A stretch of DNA of 7,223 nt. Origin: Flavobacteriales bacterium. Lineage in GTDB: Bacteria > Bacteroidota > Bacteroidia > NORP154. The stretch is taken from the NCBI GenBank assembly GCA_012965625.1, contig DTSC01000400.1:1-7223 (forward strand), read 5' to 3'. The notes beneath the pieces are model-generated. The model did not search any database. It was not told the DNA's origin and saw only the letters and a list, made by a program, of their open reading frames with translations. A program made the position numbers and the translations under genes. Below are positions 6,681-7,223 of the stretch, piece after piece. Position 1 is the first letter of the stretch. Each line of letters opens with the position of its first letter.

Positions 6681-7223
6681 CTATTTAATAATATTAAACT
6701 TTCCATGATAAACCATTCCGGAGGCATCACTTATATAGTAAAAATAAAGCCCAGTAGCCATATCATTAGTTGAGACCCTGTTATTGCTGGCATTGAAAAC
6801 CGTTGATTTAATCTGGTCACCTATAACATTATAAATCTCAAACCTCAGATCATTTTCTGTATTGAGATCTATATACAGCTCATTCCTAACCGGATTGGGG
6901 TACAGATTTACAAGTAGCTTATTGGTGATGTATGTAAGGCCTACACTCCCCAGCCCCACGCTAACGCTATCACTATAAGTGCAACCATTGGCATCCGTAA
7001 CTGCAACACCATATACGCCTGATGATAATCCGGTTGCGGTAGCCAGGTTTTGAACAGGGTTTGTACTCCAGACATAAAAATAAGGGCTAGTACCACCACT
7101 TACCGTGATCATTGCAGTACCATCTGAAGCACCAGCTGATGATTCAGAAGTCGAGCTCATTACCCCCATAAGGGCTCCTGGCTCATTTACATCCAATTGG
7201 CTTCCTGTAAGGGTGCATCCATT
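6681..7223 (-). CDS. SprB-repeat surface protein with T9SS type A sorting domain, C-terminal 180 residues (runs in from the right edge)
   Basis: The frame is open to the window edge (NGCTLTGSQLDVNEP...), so the N-terminus lies outside. A TTG at 7194-7196 falls inside this continuous frame and is not a credible start. Residues 1-15 of the fragment look like the end of one SprB repeat. Residues 32-90 form a complete one, with ITVSGGTSPYFYVWS (39-53), TGLSSGVYGVAVTDANGCT (64-82) and a closing beta strand. Residues 104-180 are a T9SS type A sorting domain, with LYPNPVRNELYIDL (107-120), YNVIGDQI (131-138), ATGLYFYYIS (156-165) and the terminal GKFNIIK. SprB repeats are named from the mobile gliding adhesin of Flavobacterium and occur in many secreted Bacteroidota proteins, so gliding is not implied. 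The next gene begins 4 bases after the TAG stop, suggesting one transcript for two cargo proteins of the same secretion route. Confidence 0.88.
   Translation of the reverse strand, partial: NGCTLTGSQLDVNEPGALMGVMSSTSESSAGASDGTAMITVSGGTSPYFYVWSTNPVQNLATATGLSSGVYGVAVTDANGCTYSDSVSVGLGSVGLTYITNKLLVNLYPNPVRNELYIDLNTENDLRFEIYNVIGDQIKSTVFNASNNRVSTNDMATGLYFYYISDASGMVYHGKFNIIK

Noticed and set aside
6677..6730. An in-frame ATG at 6730 that would extend the PKD protein by 18 residues (MMPPEWFIMESL...).
   Set aside because: The extension would precede an already perfect signal peptide and overlap the C-terminal codons of the upstream T9SS gene. The start at 6676, four bases after that gene's stop, fits far better.
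6246..6773. Short open frames overlapping the N-terminal part of the PKD gene on both strands.
   Set aside because: They lie in other frames of a convincing signal-peptide and domain-coding region and have no gene-like properties.
7194..7196. A TTG that could be read as the start of a 171-residue protein.
   Set aside because: The same frame continues to the window edge and encodes the end of a preceding SprB repeat, so this is an internal leucine codon.

Overview
The window looks like chromosomal DNA of a Bacteroidota (Bacteroidetes) bacterium. It is AT-rich and all five genes lie on the minus strand. Two genes end in a type A C-terminal sorting domain of the type IX secretion system (T9SS). 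The others are a DUF4834-type small membrane protein, a YfhO-type membrane protein and a carbamoyl-phosphate synthase large chain of the short form that I associate with this phylum. I cannot place it below phylum with confidence.

Read in the direction of transcription (high to low coordinates), the first block is a surface-protein pair. A gene entering from the right edge encodes the C-terminal end of a SprB-repeat protein with a T9SS tail. Four bases after its stop begins a 964-residue secreted protein with a signal peptide, a cysteine-containing N-terminal domain, nine tandem PKD repeats and a T9SS tail. The block closes with a clear intrinsic terminator just after the second stop codon. 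Both products are probably exported across the outer membrane and held on, or shed from, the cell surface.

The second block starts from a likely promoter with a Bacteroidetes-type -7 element. It holds carB (GTG start, no MGS-like regulatory domain), then after 5 bases a small DUF4834-type membrane protein, then after 24 bases the first 173 residues of a YfhO-family polytopic membrane protein that runs off the left edge. The spacing suggests a single transcript that couples a housekeeping enzyme of pyrimidine and arginine synthesis to two envelope proteins. No functional link between them can be read from the sequence.

I found no RNA genes, mobile elements, CRISPR arrays or phage genes. The most unusual item is the PKD array. 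It has nine units of 81-84 residues with four invariant cysteines each, and a stretch of about 785 residues without any Lys, Arg or Glu. It also shows a recent, nearly perfect internal DNA duplication and a mosaic pattern among units 4-6. I do not see a new multi-gene system.
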